Below, one piece after another: positions 25,530 through 33,634 of a stretch of DNA of 64,000 nt (positions are counted from its first letter, which is position 1; every line of letters begins with the position of its first letter). The translations under genes and the position numbers were made by a program. The DNA lies in NCBI RefSeq assembly GCF_036700095.1, contig NZ_CP144918.1, positions 2,791,001 to 2,855,000 of the forward strand, read 5' to 3'. The notes under the pieces were generated by a model. It did no database searches and was not told the origin of the DNA. It was given only the letters and a program-made list of their open reading frames with translations. The stretch is from Pelagerythrobacter marensis (GTDB taxonomy: Bacteria > Pseudomonadota > Alphaproteobacteria > Sphingomonadales > Sphingomonadaceae).

Positions 25530-26242
25530 CCTATATCGAAGGATTCGTGGCCGCCGTCCCGACCGCCAACGAAGCTACCTATACCGAGCACGCCCGCGAG
25601 GCGTCGGGCCTGTTCAAGGAGTTCGGCGTTGCCCGGATGGTGGAAACCTGGGGCGACGACGTCCCGCACGGCGAAGTCACGGACTTCTACCGGGCAGTCG
25701 AGGCGAAAGACGACGAGACGGTCGTGTTCTCGTGGTTCGAATATCCCGACAAGGCCGCCCGCGATGCCGCCAACGAGAAAATCGTCAACGACGACCGGAT
25801 GAAGGCGTTCGGCGAAACGATGCCCTTCGACGGCAAGCGCATGATTTTCGCCGGATTCGACACCATCGTGGACGAAGGCGATCGCGGAACGCCGGGCTAT
25901 GTCGACGGGATCGTCCTGCCGGTTCATCCCGACAAGAAGGACGCCTATCGCGAAATGGCGCAGACCATGGCGCACAAGTTCGTCGAAGCAGGTGCCGTGC
26001 GCGTGATGGAAGCCTGGGGCGACGATGTGCCAGCCGGGGAAACGACCGATTTCCGCCGCGCCGCAAAGGCGCAGGATGGGGAGACCGTGGTATTCTCCTA
26101 CATCGGATGGCCCGACAAGCCGACCCGCGACAAGGCCTGGGAAAAGATCATGGAAGATCCCGAAATGCACCCCGATGGCGACATGCCTTTCGATGGAAAG
26201 CGCATGTTCTGGGGCGGTTTCCGTCCGATCCTCGACCTCTGA
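25526..26242 (+). CDS. Two-domain DUF1428 protein (tandem duplication)
   Basis: A 238-residue protein built of two DUF1428 domains (about 1-118 and 123-238). Each repeats the same landmarks: YxxGxVxxVP near the start, E-x-WGDDVP, G-E-x-T-D-F-x-R-A, ETVVFS, and a C-terminal MPFDGKRM followed by GGF. DUF1428 is a small ferredoxin-like alpha/beta-barrel fold of unknown biochemistry. The protein overlaps the GST gene by four bases and is followed by a separate single-domain copy. Confidence 0.85.
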   Translation: MTYIEGFVAAVPTANEATYTEHAREASGLFKEFGVARMVETWGDDVPHGEVTDFYRAVEAKDDETVVFSWFEYPDKAARDAANEKIVNDDRMKAFGETMPFDGKRMIFAGFDTIVDEGDRGTPGYVDGIVLPVHPDKKDAYREMAQTMAHKFVEAGAVRVMEAWGDDVPAGETTDFRRAAKAQDGETVVFSYIGWPDKPTRDKAWEKIMEDPEMHPDGDMPFDGKRMFWGGFRPILDL

Positions 26243-26290
26243 GGCCCGAACGGCTCCGGCCATCTGCTCCATAATTTCGGAGAGAGAACA

Positions 26291-26662
26291 ATGTACGTGA
26301 ACGGATTCATCCTGGCGGTGCCTGCCGACAAGAAGGACGCCTACAGGGACGTCGCCGAGAAATTCTGGGAAGTCGTCAAGGACTATGGCGCGAAATCGCA
26401 GGTCGAATGCTGGGAGGTCGATGTGCCCGATGGCGAGACCACCGATTTCCGCCGGGCGGTCAAGTGCGAGGAAGGCGAGAAAGTCGTCTTCTCCTGGGTG
26501 ACCTGGGAGGACAAGGAAACCGCCGATGCCAGCCACGACAAGATGATGGCGGACGAGCGGATGAAGACTCTCTTCGGCAACCCCGACGGCAGCGACATGC
26601 CCTTCGACGGCAAGCGCATGGTCTATGGCGGGTTCGAACCGCTCGTGTGGAAGGAGGCCTGA
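26291..26662 (+). CDS. Single-domain DUF1428 protein
   Basis: A 123-residue DUF1428 protein. It starts MYVNGFILAVPADKKDAYR, has CWEVDVPDGETTDFRRAVK and ends MPFDGKRMVYGGFEPL. By eye it is more similar to the second domain of the preceding protein (shared DKKDAYR and GETTDFRRA) than to the first, so it probably arose by tandem duplication. Function is unknown. Confidence 0.85.
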   Translation: MYVNGFILAVPADKKDAYRDVAEKFWEVVKDYGAKSQVECWEVDVPDGETTDFRRAVKCEEGEKVVFSWVTWEDKETADASHDKMMADERMKTLFGNPDGSDMPFDGKRMVYGGFEPLVWKEA

Positions 26663-26664
26663 GC

Positions 26665-27468
26665 ATGACGGAAGATCGCGGAGCCTTCGTCTGGTACGAA
26701 TTGATGACCACCGATCGCGCAGCGGCGGCGGCCTTCTACCGATCGGTGATCGGATGGACATTCGGCGATACGAGTTCCTCGCCGCCCGGCGGGCCCGACT
26801 ATCGTATGATCCAGCGCACCGACGGCGGCCTCACGGGCGGCGTCCTGACACTGACCGACGCCATGTGCGAAGGCGGCGCCAGGCCCGGCTGGCTGGGCTA
26901 CATCCATCACCCCGATGTCGACGGCGCCGTGGCACGGATCGTCGACGCGGGCGGTGCCGCGCATATCGCGCCCCACGACATGGAAGGCGTGGGCCGGATT
27001 GCGCTGGTCGAGGACCCTCAGGGGGCGCCGATCTATATCATGAATCCCACCCCTCCCCCGGATCGACCGGACGCGAAAAGCGATGCGTTCGACCACGAGA
27101 AGGCGCAGCACGTTCGCTGGAACGAACTGCAGACGACGGACTGCGATGCCGCAATCGCGCTCTACACCGAACTGTTCGGGTGGGAGCAGAAGGACAGCAT
27201 GCCGATGGGCGAACTGGGCGAGTATCGCTTCATCCATCGCGGCGAAACGATGATCGGTGCGATCATGCCCAAAACGCCAGCAGTGCCGCAATCCGTCTGG
27301 TCCTATTACGTCGGCGTGGACGACATCGACCGGGCGGCACGGGCCGTGATCGACGGCGGCGGCCGTCTTCTCGACGAGATTATGGAGATCCCCGGCGGCG
27401 AATTCGCTGTCCAGTGCATGGACCCGCAGGGCGCCACCATCGGGCTGGTCGGCCCGCGCAGGAATTGA
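26665..27468 (+). CDS. Two-module VOC-fold protein
   Basis: A 267-residue protein with two glyoxalase/VOC modules (about 1-130 and 140-267). Each opens with a WYEL- or WNEL-containing beta strand (FVWYELMTTD; VRWNELQTTD) and ends with a D-P-x-G-A element (VEDPQGAPIYIM; CMDPQGATIGLVG). Proteins of this layout are annotated as hydroxylases or glyoxalases, but the substrate is unknown. It begins three bases after the preceding stop, behind AAGGAGG. Confidence 0.87.
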   Translation: MTEDRGAFVWYELMTTDRAAAAAFYRSVIGWTFGDTSSSPPGGPDYRMIQRTDGGLTGGVLTLTDAMCEGGARPGWLGYIHHPDVDGAVARIVDAGGAAHIAPHDMEGVGRIALVEDPQGAPIYIMNPTPPPDRPDAKSDAFDHEKAQHVRWNELQTTDCDAAIALYTELFGWEQKDSMPMGELGEYRFIHRGETMIGAIMPKTPAVPQSVWSYYVGVDDIDRAARAVIDGGGRLLDEIMEIPGGEFAVQCMDPQGATIGLVGPRRN

Positions 27469-27479
27469 GGAGCAAGGCA

Positions 27480-27956
27480 ATGAACAAGAACACGATCTGT
27501 CTCTGGTTCGACCGGGATGCGGAGGAAGCGGCGCGCTTCTATGCCGCGACCTTCCCCGACAGCGAAGTGACGGCGGTGCGCACCGCGCCCACCGATTTCC
27601 CGGGCGGGAAGAAAGGCGACGCGCTGACGGTGGAATTCACCGTCTGCGGCATTCCCTGCCTCGGCCTCAACGGCGGCCCGTCATTCCCGCAGACCGAGGC
27701 TTTCTCGTTCCAGATCGCGACCGACGACCAGGAGGAAACCGACCGGTACTGGAATGCGATCGTCGGCAATGGGGGCGAGGAATCGGCCTGTGGCTGGTGC
27801 CGCGACAAGTGGGGCCTCAACTGGCAGATCACGCCGCGCACCCTGACCGAAGCGATGGCCGCCGGTGGCGACGAAGCCGCACGGGCCTTCGAGGCCATGA
27901 TGCAGATGCGCAAGATCGACGTTGCCGCGATCGACGCCGCCCGGCGCGGAGGCTGA
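27480..27956 (+). CDS. VOC family protein of the PhnB / 3-demethylubiquinone methyltransferase-like type
   Basis: A 158-residue protein resembling the PhnB-like branch of the VOC superfamily: ICLWFDRDAEEAARFYAATF, FTVCGIPCLGLNGGP, a pair of cysteines in ESACGWCRDKWGLNWQI, and the tail of helices with AFEAMMQMRKIDVAAI. The name 3-demethylubiquinone methyltransferase is historical; no methyltransferase motif is seen. It lies 11 bp after the previous VOC gene. Confidence 0.87.
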   Translation: MNKNTICLWFDRDAEEAARFYAATFPDSEVTAVRTAPTDFPGGKKGDALTVEFTVCGIPCLGLNGGPSFPQTEAFSFQIATDDQEETDRYWNAIVGNGGEESACGWCRDKWGLNWQITPRTLTEAMAAGGDEAARAFEAMMQMRKIDVAAIDAARRGG

Positions 27957-27958
27957 CC

Positions 27959-28624
27959 ATGGGCCGCAGAATAATCGGCGGCGCGTTCATCTCGCTCGAC
28001 GGCGTGATACAGGCGCCGGGCGGGCCGGAGGAGGATACCACCGGCGGCTTCGCATACGGGGGCTGGCTGGCCAATCTGTTCGAAGAGGCTGTCGCCAACC
28101 AGGTCGATACCCTGCTGTCGATGCCGTTCGACCTGTTGCTGGGCCGGCGTACCTACGACATTTTCGCGGGACACTGGCCTCACCAGCCGCAGGACGACCC
28201 GATCGCGGCCATGTTCGCCCAGGCGCGGAAGTACGTGCTTACCGGATCGGATCGGCAGCTCGAATGGCAGGGCAGCCATCGCCTGGTCGACCTCGACGCG
28301 CTCGCCGCGCTGAAGCGCCAGGAAGGGCCCGATCTCGTCATCCAGGGCAGTTCGACGCTCTATCCGCAACTGCTCGAACGCAAGCTGCTCGACCGGCTGG
28401 TGCTGATGACTGCGCCGGTGACGCTGGGCGCAGGCAAGCGGCTGTTCGGCGATGGGACGCCTGCCCGCACGTTCCGGCTGATCGAGCAACGCATTGGCGC
28501 GAACGGCAGCGTCCTGTCGACGTACGAACCCAACGGCGCTCTCGAAACCGGGACGTTCGCCAGCCAGGAGCCGAGCGAGCCGGAGATGGAGCGGCGGCGC
28601 AAGATGCAGGAAGGGACCTGGTGA
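27959..28624 (+). CDS. Dihydrofolate reductase / RibD C-terminal-like reductase
   Basis: A 221-residue DHFR-fold protein: FISLDGVIQAPGGPEEDT, LLLGRRTYDIFAGHWP, VIQGSSTLYPQLLERKLLDRL, and VTLGAGKRLFGDGTPA. These match the RibD C-terminal-type reductases common in soil bacteria, presumed NADPH-dependent, with unknown substrates. It starts two bases after the preceding stop and its own stop abuts the next ATG, so it is tightly embedded in the run. Confidence 0.87.
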   Translation: MGRRIIGGAFISLDGVIQAPGGPEEDTTGGFAYGGWLANLFEEAVANQVDTLLSMPFDLLLGRRTYDIFAGHWPHQPQDDPIAAMFAQARKYVLTGSDRQLEWQGSHRLVDLDALAALKRQEGPDLVIQGSSTLYPQLLERKLLDRLVLMTAPVTLGAGKRLFGDGTPARTFRLIEQRIGANGSVLSTYEPNGALETGTFASQEPSEPEMERRRKMQEGTW

Positions 28625-29274
28625 TGCTTGCACTCTACGGCCATCCGTTCTCGGCTTACACCTGGAAAGCGCTGATCCCGCTCTACGCCAACGGGACGCC
28701 GTTCGAACTCAGGGAAGTCGGCCCCGATCATCCCGCGCATGCCGAATTCGTGCAGGCCGCGCATCCCGGCGGGAAGTTTCCCGTGCTGATCGATGGCGAC
28801 ACCACGGTGATCGAAGCGACCGCGATCGTCGAGCATCTGGCGCTGCATCATCCCGGCCCCGCGCCGCTGATCCCTGCCGATCCCGCGCAGGCCACGGTCG
28901 TTCGCATGCTCGACCGGGTGTTCGACAATTACGTGATGGGCAGCCTGATGCGGGCCGTAAACGCCTATCTCGCCGACCGCGACAATCCCGATCCCGACGA
29001 CGTGCGCCTGGGCAAGTCCGGGCTACGGCGAGCCTACGAATGGCTGGAAGCCTGGCTGGGTGCGAACAGTCTGCCCGCCCATGTCTCGCTGGTGACCTGT
29101 GCCGCGGCGCCGTCGCTATTCTATGCCGACTGGGTGGAGCCGATTCCCGCCGAGTGCCCGCGCCTCGCCGCCTTCCGGGCGGAGCTTCTCGCCCTGCCGC
29201 CCGTCGTGCGGTGCGTCGACGATGCACGCCCCTATCGGCACTTGTTTCCGCCGGGCGCGCCGGACCGGGATTGA
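28624..29274 (+). CDS. Glutathione S-transferase family protein (2 of 4)
   Basis: A 216-residue GST. It opens LALYGHPFSAYTWKALIPLY, where the serine after the proline is the likely catalytic position. The glutathione-binding loop KFPVLIDGDTTVIEATAIVEHL contains the cis-proline and glutamate-alanine pair. It has a shortened C-domain ending in a proline-rich tail. The ATG overlaps the DHFR-like gene's stop. Confidence 0.85.
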   Translation: MLALYGHPFSAYTWKALIPLYANGTPFELREVGPDHPAHAEFVQAAHPGGKFPVLIDGDTTVIEATAIVEHLALHHPGPAPLIPADPAQATVVRMLDRVFDNYVMGSLMRAVNAYLADRDNPDPDDVRLGKSGLRRAYEWLEAWLGANSLPAHVSLVTCAAAPSLFYADWVEPIPAECPRLAAFRAELLALPPVVRCVDDARPYRHLFPPGAPDRD

Positions 29275-29331
29275 GTTGACGGACCGCCTTCGTTCACTTA
29301 ATGTTCCATCGAACATTCGGGGAGATTCGCG

Positions 29332-29970
29332 GTGGCCGAGTATACGTTCTTCTTCAATCCGATGAGCCGGGCCCAGATTGCGCGATGGGCACTGCACGAG
29401 GCGGCTGTCGATTACGAACCCGTGTTGGTTTCGTTCGACGACAAGCCGGCTGCATTGCTCGAAGCCAATCCGCTGGGCAAATTGCCCACGATCGTCCATC
29501 ACCATGAAGGGCGTGATCATATCGTGACCGAGGCAGCGGCGATCTGCCACTACCTGGCCGAGATGTCGGCGCCCGAACTGCTGCCCCAGCCGCATGAGAA
29601 GGCCGATTATTTTCGTTGGCTGTTCTATGCCGCGGGGCCACTGGAACAGGCGGTGACGGCGCATATGCTCGGCTGGGAAGTGCCCCCCGAAAGGGAGATA
29701 AGCGCCGGGTTCGGCAATTACGAACGCGCGCTCGATGCAATCGAAGGATGGCTGGCCAGGCACGATTATGTGTGTGGCGAGCGCTTCACGATGGCCGATG
29801 TCTATGTGGGCAGCGCGATCGACTGGGGCCTCCAGTTCGGGTTCATCCCGCAGCGCGAGGCGTTCGAAACCTACGCGGCCCGCTTCCGCAAGCGGCCAGC
29901 CTATCAGGAAGGCAAGGCGATCGACGGCAAGCTGATGGCGGAAATGCAGGCGGAAGGCGGTGACGCATGA
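29332..29970 (+). CDS. Glutathione S-transferase family protein (3 of 4)
   Basis: A 212-residue GST with the N-domain segment FFFNPMSRAQIARWALHEAA, where a serine-arginine pair occupies the catalytic position, then NPLGKLPTIVHH and the glutathione-binding EAAAICHYLAE. The C-domain has CGERFTMADVYVGSAIDWGL, the conserved hydrophobic-staple region. GTG start. The stop overlaps the ATG of the GFA-family gene. Confidence 0.88.
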   Translation: MAEYTFFFNPMSRAQIARWALHEAAVDYEPVLVSFDDKPAALLEANPLGKLPTIVHHHEGRDHIVTEAAAICHYLAEMSAPELLPQPHEKADYFRWLFYAAGPLEQAVTAHMLGWEVPPEREISAGFGNYERALDAIEGWLARHDYVCGERFTMADVYVGSAIDWGLQFGFIPQREAFETYAARFRKRPAYQEGKAIDGKLMAEMQAEGGDA

Positions 29971-30317
29971 GCTATGCCAGCACATGCCATTGCGGCGCGA
30001 TCGGGGCGACGATTTCCGGCGACTTGCCGGCAGAGGCGATGACCTGCAATTGCTCGATCTGCCGGCGCAAGGGCACCGTTCTGCACTTCGTCCCGGCAGG
30101 CGAAGCGACGCTCGAGGCGCCGGCCGACAAGCTGGGCGACTACACTTTCAACAAGAACGCCATTCATCACCATTTCTGCCTGGTCTGCGGCTGCACGCCC
30201 TTCACCACCGGGACCGACCCGCAAGGGAACGAGATGGTCGCGGTCAATCTGCGCTGTGTGCCCGAATGCGATCTCGACCGATTGAAACTCACGGCCATAG
30301 ACGGCGCCTCGTTCTAA
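29967..30317 (+). CDS. GFA family protein (glutathione-dependent formaldehyde-activating fold)
   Basis: A 116-residue zinc protein of the GFA/CENP-V family. Cysteines are arranged as CHCGA, CNCSICRR and CLVCGC, the usual two-zinc set. Some members bind or add glutathione to formaldehyde, though the enzymatic role is disputed. It overlaps the preceding GST start-to-stop and its own stop overlaps the convergent J-domain gene by four bases. Confidence 0.88.
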   Translation: MSYASTCHCGAIGATISGDLPAEAMTCNCSICRRKGTVLHFVPAGEATLEAPADKLGDYTFNKNAIHHHFCLVCGCTPFTTGTDPQGNEMVAVNLRCVPECDLDRLKLTAIDGASF

Positions 30318-30907
30318 CCGAAAACCGCGCTCTTCCGCAGCAACTGGTAGGCTTCGACCACCCGACCGAGGCGCGCCTCGTGCCGGCGATCCCCGCCATT
30401 GCGGTCGGGGTGGTAACGGCGCACCAGTTCCGAATAGCGCCGGCGCAGGCGCCGCAGATCCGTGTCGAGGCCCAGCCCCATCGTTTCCAGCGCCCTGGCC
30501 TCCTCCGCGCTGAAGCGGCTGTCCATCGCCATGCGCGCCTCGCGCTCGGCGCGGCTTCGGATACCGCTTGCGCGCGCGGAAATGGCATCGAGCGGATCGT
30601 CGAAGTCCGCCCAGCGCGGCATTCCGTCGACTCCGCCGGGCGGCCGGAAAGCATGGCTTTCGGTCCGCCAGCCGGCACCGGGCGCCTGTACGGCGAGGAT
30701 CTCTTCCGCGCTCATCCCCTCGAACCAGTCGTACCCCGCGTTGAACTCGCGCACGTGGTCGAGGCAGAACCAGCGCCACTCCCCAGGCCCGTCGAACGAA
30801 TTGCCGCGCGTGCCGGGCGCGCGAAATTCGCCCCGCTCGCTGCATCCCGGCCTTTCGCACGCGCGCCCGCTGCCCTCGCACCGCCCATGGAACTTCGTCT
30901 GCTTCAC
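30314..30907 (-). CDS. J-domain protein
   Basis: About 197 residues. The N-terminal half has a cysteine-rich, zinc-ribbon-like segment (CEGSGRACERPGCSERGEF) and WRWFCLDHVREFNAGYDWF. The C-terminal 60 residues form a DnaJ J-domain with LRRLRRRYSELVRRYHPDRNGG, including the HPD tripeptide needed to stimulate DnaK. Sphingomonads carry similar proteins with the J-domain at the C-terminus. The GTG at 30907 is the best start I can see, but no strong ribosome site precedes it. It runs against the surrounding cluster. Confidence 0.82.
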   Translation of the reverse strand: MKQTKFHGRCEGSGRACERPGCSERGEFRAPGTRGNSFDGPGEWRWFCLDHVREFNAGYDWFEGMSAEEILAVQAPGAGWRTESHAFRPPGGVDGMPRWADFDDPLDAISARASGIRSRAEREARMAMDSRFSAEEARALETMGLGLDTDLRRLRRRYSELVRRYHPDRNGGDRRHEARLGRVVEAYQLLRKSAVFG

Positions 30908-30958
30908 GCCATTAGGATGGGCATGGACAAGCGCAATGGGAACCCCCAAACCGGGCAG

Positions 30959-31234
30959 ATGACCACTCCGTTGCAAACCGAGATCGAATCGCGCCTCGCC
31001 GAGGCATTCTCCCCCGTCCGGCTGGAGGTCATCAACGACAGCGCCAGTCACCGCGGCCATGCGGGCGACGACGGCAGCGGCGAATCGCATTTCACGCTGG
31101 TGATCGAAAGCGCCGCTTTCGCCGGGAAGAGCCGGCTTGAACGCCAGCGGATGGTGAACCGGGCGCTGGGCGACATCCCGGGCGACCGGGTCCACGCCCT
31201 CGCCATTCGCGCCTTCGCGCCGGGCGACAACTGA
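30959..31234 (+). CDS. BolA family protein
   Basis: A 91-residue BolA-like protein: LEVINDSASHRGH near residue 25 and ESHFTLVIESAAFAGKSRLERQRMV, with the conserved histidines (H31, H34 region and SHF) that share a cluster with monothiol glutaredoxins. BolA-glutaredoxin pairs handle iron and iron-sulfur signalling. It is divergent from the J-domain gene with about 50 bp between, and overlaps the next GST gene by one base. Confidence 0.9.
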   Translation: MTTPLQTEIESRLAEAFSPVRLEVINDSASHRGHAGDDGSGESHFTLVIESAAFAGKSRLERQRMVNRALGDIPGDRVHALAIRAFAPGDN

Positions 31235-31941
31235 TGGCCTACGACCTCTGGTACTGGCCGAATATCCCCGGACGCGGGGAATTCGTGCGGCTGGCGTTGG
31301 AGGCGGCGGATATCGCCTATCGCGACAGGGCGCGCGAGGAAGGGGCCGACGCGCTCGTCGCCGACTTGCAGGCGCGCCGCGGTCTGCGCCCGTTCGCGCC
31401 GCCCTATCTCGTCGATGGCGATTTCGCGATCGCGCATGTTGCGCATATTCTGGCCTGGCTGGCCGACAGGCACGGTTTCGGTGCCGGCGACCTGCCCCGC
31501 GATCTCGAGTTGATCACGCTCCAGCTCACGATCAGCGACATGGTCGCGGAAGTCCACGCCGTTCACCATCCGATCGGCGCAGGTCTCTACTACGAAGACC
31601 AGAAGGAGGCTGCGGCGCGCGCCGCCGCGCAGTTTCGCGAGGAGCGCATTCCCAAGTTCCTCCACTATTTCGAAGATGCGCTGGCGCCCAACGGCGGACC
31701 GTTCGTGCTCGGCAGCGGCTGGAGCCATGTCGACACCTCTCTCCTCCAGCTGGTCGAGGGTTTGCGGTACATGTTCCCGCAACGGATGGAGACGCTGGGC
31801 GAGCGCTATCCGCGCCTGCAAGCCTGCTGCGAGGCCGTGGCCGGGCTGGCGCGCGTGGCGGCCTATCGCGCGTCCGACCGCTGCATCGCCTTCAATGAAG
31901 AAGGTATTTTCCGCCACTACCCGGAGCTAGACAGCCGATGA
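31234..31941 (+). CDS. Glutathione S-transferase family protein (4 of 4)
   Basis: A 235-residue GST most like the sigma or alpha type: YDLWYWPNIPGRGEFVRLALE has a tyrosine near the N-terminus and the GRGE motif of these classes. The thioredoxin-fold domain is followed by FAPPYLVDGDFAIAHVAHIL. The helical domain has a VLGSGWSHVDTSLLQLVEGL element. It differs clearly from the other three GSTs, so the set is not a recent expansion. It overlaps BolA and pirin coding ends. Confidence 0.87.
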   Translation: MAYDLWYWPNIPGRGEFVRLALEAADIAYRDRAREEGADALVADLQARRGLRPFAPPYLVDGDFAIAHVAHILAWLADRHGFGAGDLPRDLELITLQLTISDMVAEVHAVHHPIGAGLYYEDQKEAAARAAAQFREERIPKFLHYFEDALAPNGGPFVLGSGWSHVDTSLLQLVEGLRYMFPQRMETLGERYPRLQACCEAVAGLARVAAYRASDRCIAFNEEGIFRHYPELDSR

Positions 31942-32819
31942 TCGAACAGACGATAACCCCGGTAACCCACGACCTCGGCCAGTTCGAAGTCCGCCGCGCG
32001 ATCCCCTCGCGGGAGCGGTCCATGGTCGGCCCGTTCATCTTCGTCGACCAGTTCGGCCCGGCAGAGCTGGACATCGGCGCTGGCATGGACGTGCGGCCGC
32101 ATCCGCACATCAACCTGGCCACCGTCACCTGGCTGTTCGAAGGCGCGATCGACCATCGTGACAGCCTGGGCACTTTCGCCACGATCCGTCCCGGCCAGGT
32201 CAACCTGATGACCGCGGGCAGCGGCATCGTTCATTCGGAACGCAGCCCGCAGGGCGAGCGCGATCAGGGCGCGCGGCTCTATGGCATGCAGACCTGGCTC
32301 GCGTTGCCCGACGGGCAGGAGGAAATCGCGCCGGCGTTCGAGGCGCAGACCGATCTGCCGGTGGTGGAGGACCGATGCGCCCGCGCCATCGTGATTATGG
32401 GCGAGCTGTGGGGCCGCCGCGCGCCGACCACGACCCATGCCGGGACGATCTATGCCGAAATCGCGCTCGCCCCCGGCGGCACGATCCCGGTCGAAGCCGA
32501 GGCGGACGAACGCGCCGTGATGCTGGTCGAAGGTGCGGCCACGATCGGCGGACAGCCTCTGACATTGTTTGCGCTGACCGTCCTCGCGCCCGGCCAGGCG
32601 ATGACCCTGGCGAGCGAAAGCGGCGGCCGGGTCATGCTGCTGGGCGGCGAGGCGTTCGCCAGCAAGCGCCATGTGTGGTGGAACTTCGTCAGCTCCGACC
32701 GCGAACGGATCAACCAGGCTAAGCGCGATTGGCGAGACGGGCGCTTTCCGATCGTCCCGGGTGACGAAGACGAATTTATTCCCCTTCCCGAAAAGGCAAC
32801 GACAGTGAGCTATCCATGA
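31938..32819 (+). CDS. Pirin family protein
   Basis: A 293-residue bicupin of the pirin family. The metal ligands are visible as HPHINLATVTWLFEG (two histidines), then HSERSP and the usual downstream glutamate. Further segments are MVGPFIFVDQFGPAEL and RLYGMQTWLALP. Pirins are iron-binding and some have quercetin dioxygenase activity. It overlaps the GST gene (ATGA) and the SDR gene, so it belongs to the same transcription unit. Confidence 0.92.
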   Translation: MIEQTITPVTHDLGQFEVRRAIPSRERSMVGPFIFVDQFGPAELDIGAGMDVRPHPHINLATVTWLFEGAIDHRDSLGTFATIRPGQVNLMTAGSGIVHSERSPQGERDQGARLYGMQTWLALPDGQEEIAPAFEAQTDLPVVEDRCARAIVIMGELWGRRAPTTTHAGTIYAEIALAPGGTIPVEAEADERAVMLVEGAATIGGQPLTLFALTVLAPGQAMTLASESGGRVMLLGGEAFASKRHVWWNFVSSDRERINQAKRDWRDGRFPIVPGDEDEFIPLPEKATTVSYP

Positions 32820-33631
32820 GCTTCGACGGACAGGTCGCCTGGATCACCGGCGCATCGTCGGGCATCGGCGCGGCACTGGCGCGCGAACTGGCGGCGCGCG
32901 GCGCGCGGATCGTGCTGTCGGGCCGGGACGAAGCGCGCCTTTCGGCGGTTGCGGCGGAGCTGGACACGGACACGCTGTGCCTGCCCTTCGACGTGCGCGA
33001 CGACGCGGCAATGGCCGCCGCGACGCGCGCGGCGATCGACTGGCAGGGCGGTGTCGATATCGCGATTGCCAATGCCGGCGTTTCACAACGCGGAACCGCG
33101 CGCGAGACCGACATGCAGGTCTATCGCGACATCATCGCGATCGACCTGACCCAGCAGATTGCCTTTGCCCAGGGGCTGGTGCCTCATATGGCCGATCGGG
33201 GCAGCGGCCGGCTGGTATTCGTCTCCTCGGTCGCGGGCAAAGTCGGCGTTCCGATGCGCACCGCCTACTGCGCCGCGAAATTCGGACTGATCGGCTATGC
33301 CGACGCGCTGCGTGCCGAGCTGTCGCAATCGGGGGTGGAAGTTCACGTGATCGCACCGGGTTCGGTCGCCACCGATGTCAGCCGCAATGCGCTGACCGCC
33401 GACGGATCGAAACGCGGCAAGAGCGACCCGGCCATCGACAACGGCATCCCGCCAGACGAGGCCGCGCGCGAAATGGTCGATGCAATCGCGCTGAACCAGC
33501 GCGAGATCGTCGTCGCGCGCGGAATGGAAGAGGCGCTGGGCAAGCTGCGCCAGACGCCCGACCAGGTGTTCGATCAGGTCGCGGCCATGGTTGCGAGCGG
33601 ATATATCGAGAAAATGAAAGCGGAGGGATAA
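32816..33631 (+). CDS. Short-chain dehydrogenase/reductase
   Basis: A 271-residue SDR. The nucleotide-binding motif TGASSGIGAALA is at about 11-22, the NAG element in IAIANAG, the catalytic serine in VFVSSVAGKVG and the Y-x-x-x-K pair in YCAAKFGLIGY. The cofactor loop has an arginine-rich segment (SGRDEARL), suggesting NADP. The substrate is unknown. Its start overlaps the pirin stop. Confidence 0.9.
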   Translation: MSFDGQVAWITGASSGIGAALARELAARGARIVLSGRDEARLSAVAAELDTDTLCLPFDVRDDAAMAAATRAAIDWQGGVDIAIANAGVSQRGTARETDMQVYRDIIAIDLTQQIAFAQGLVPHMADRGSGRLVFVSSVAGKVGVPMRTAYCAAKFGLIGYADALRAELSQSGVEVHVIAPGSVATDVSRNALTADGSKRGKSDPAIDNGIPPDEAAREMVDAIALNQREIVVARGMEEALGKLRQTPDQVFDQVAAMVASGYIEKMKAEG

Positions 33632-33634
33632 GGC

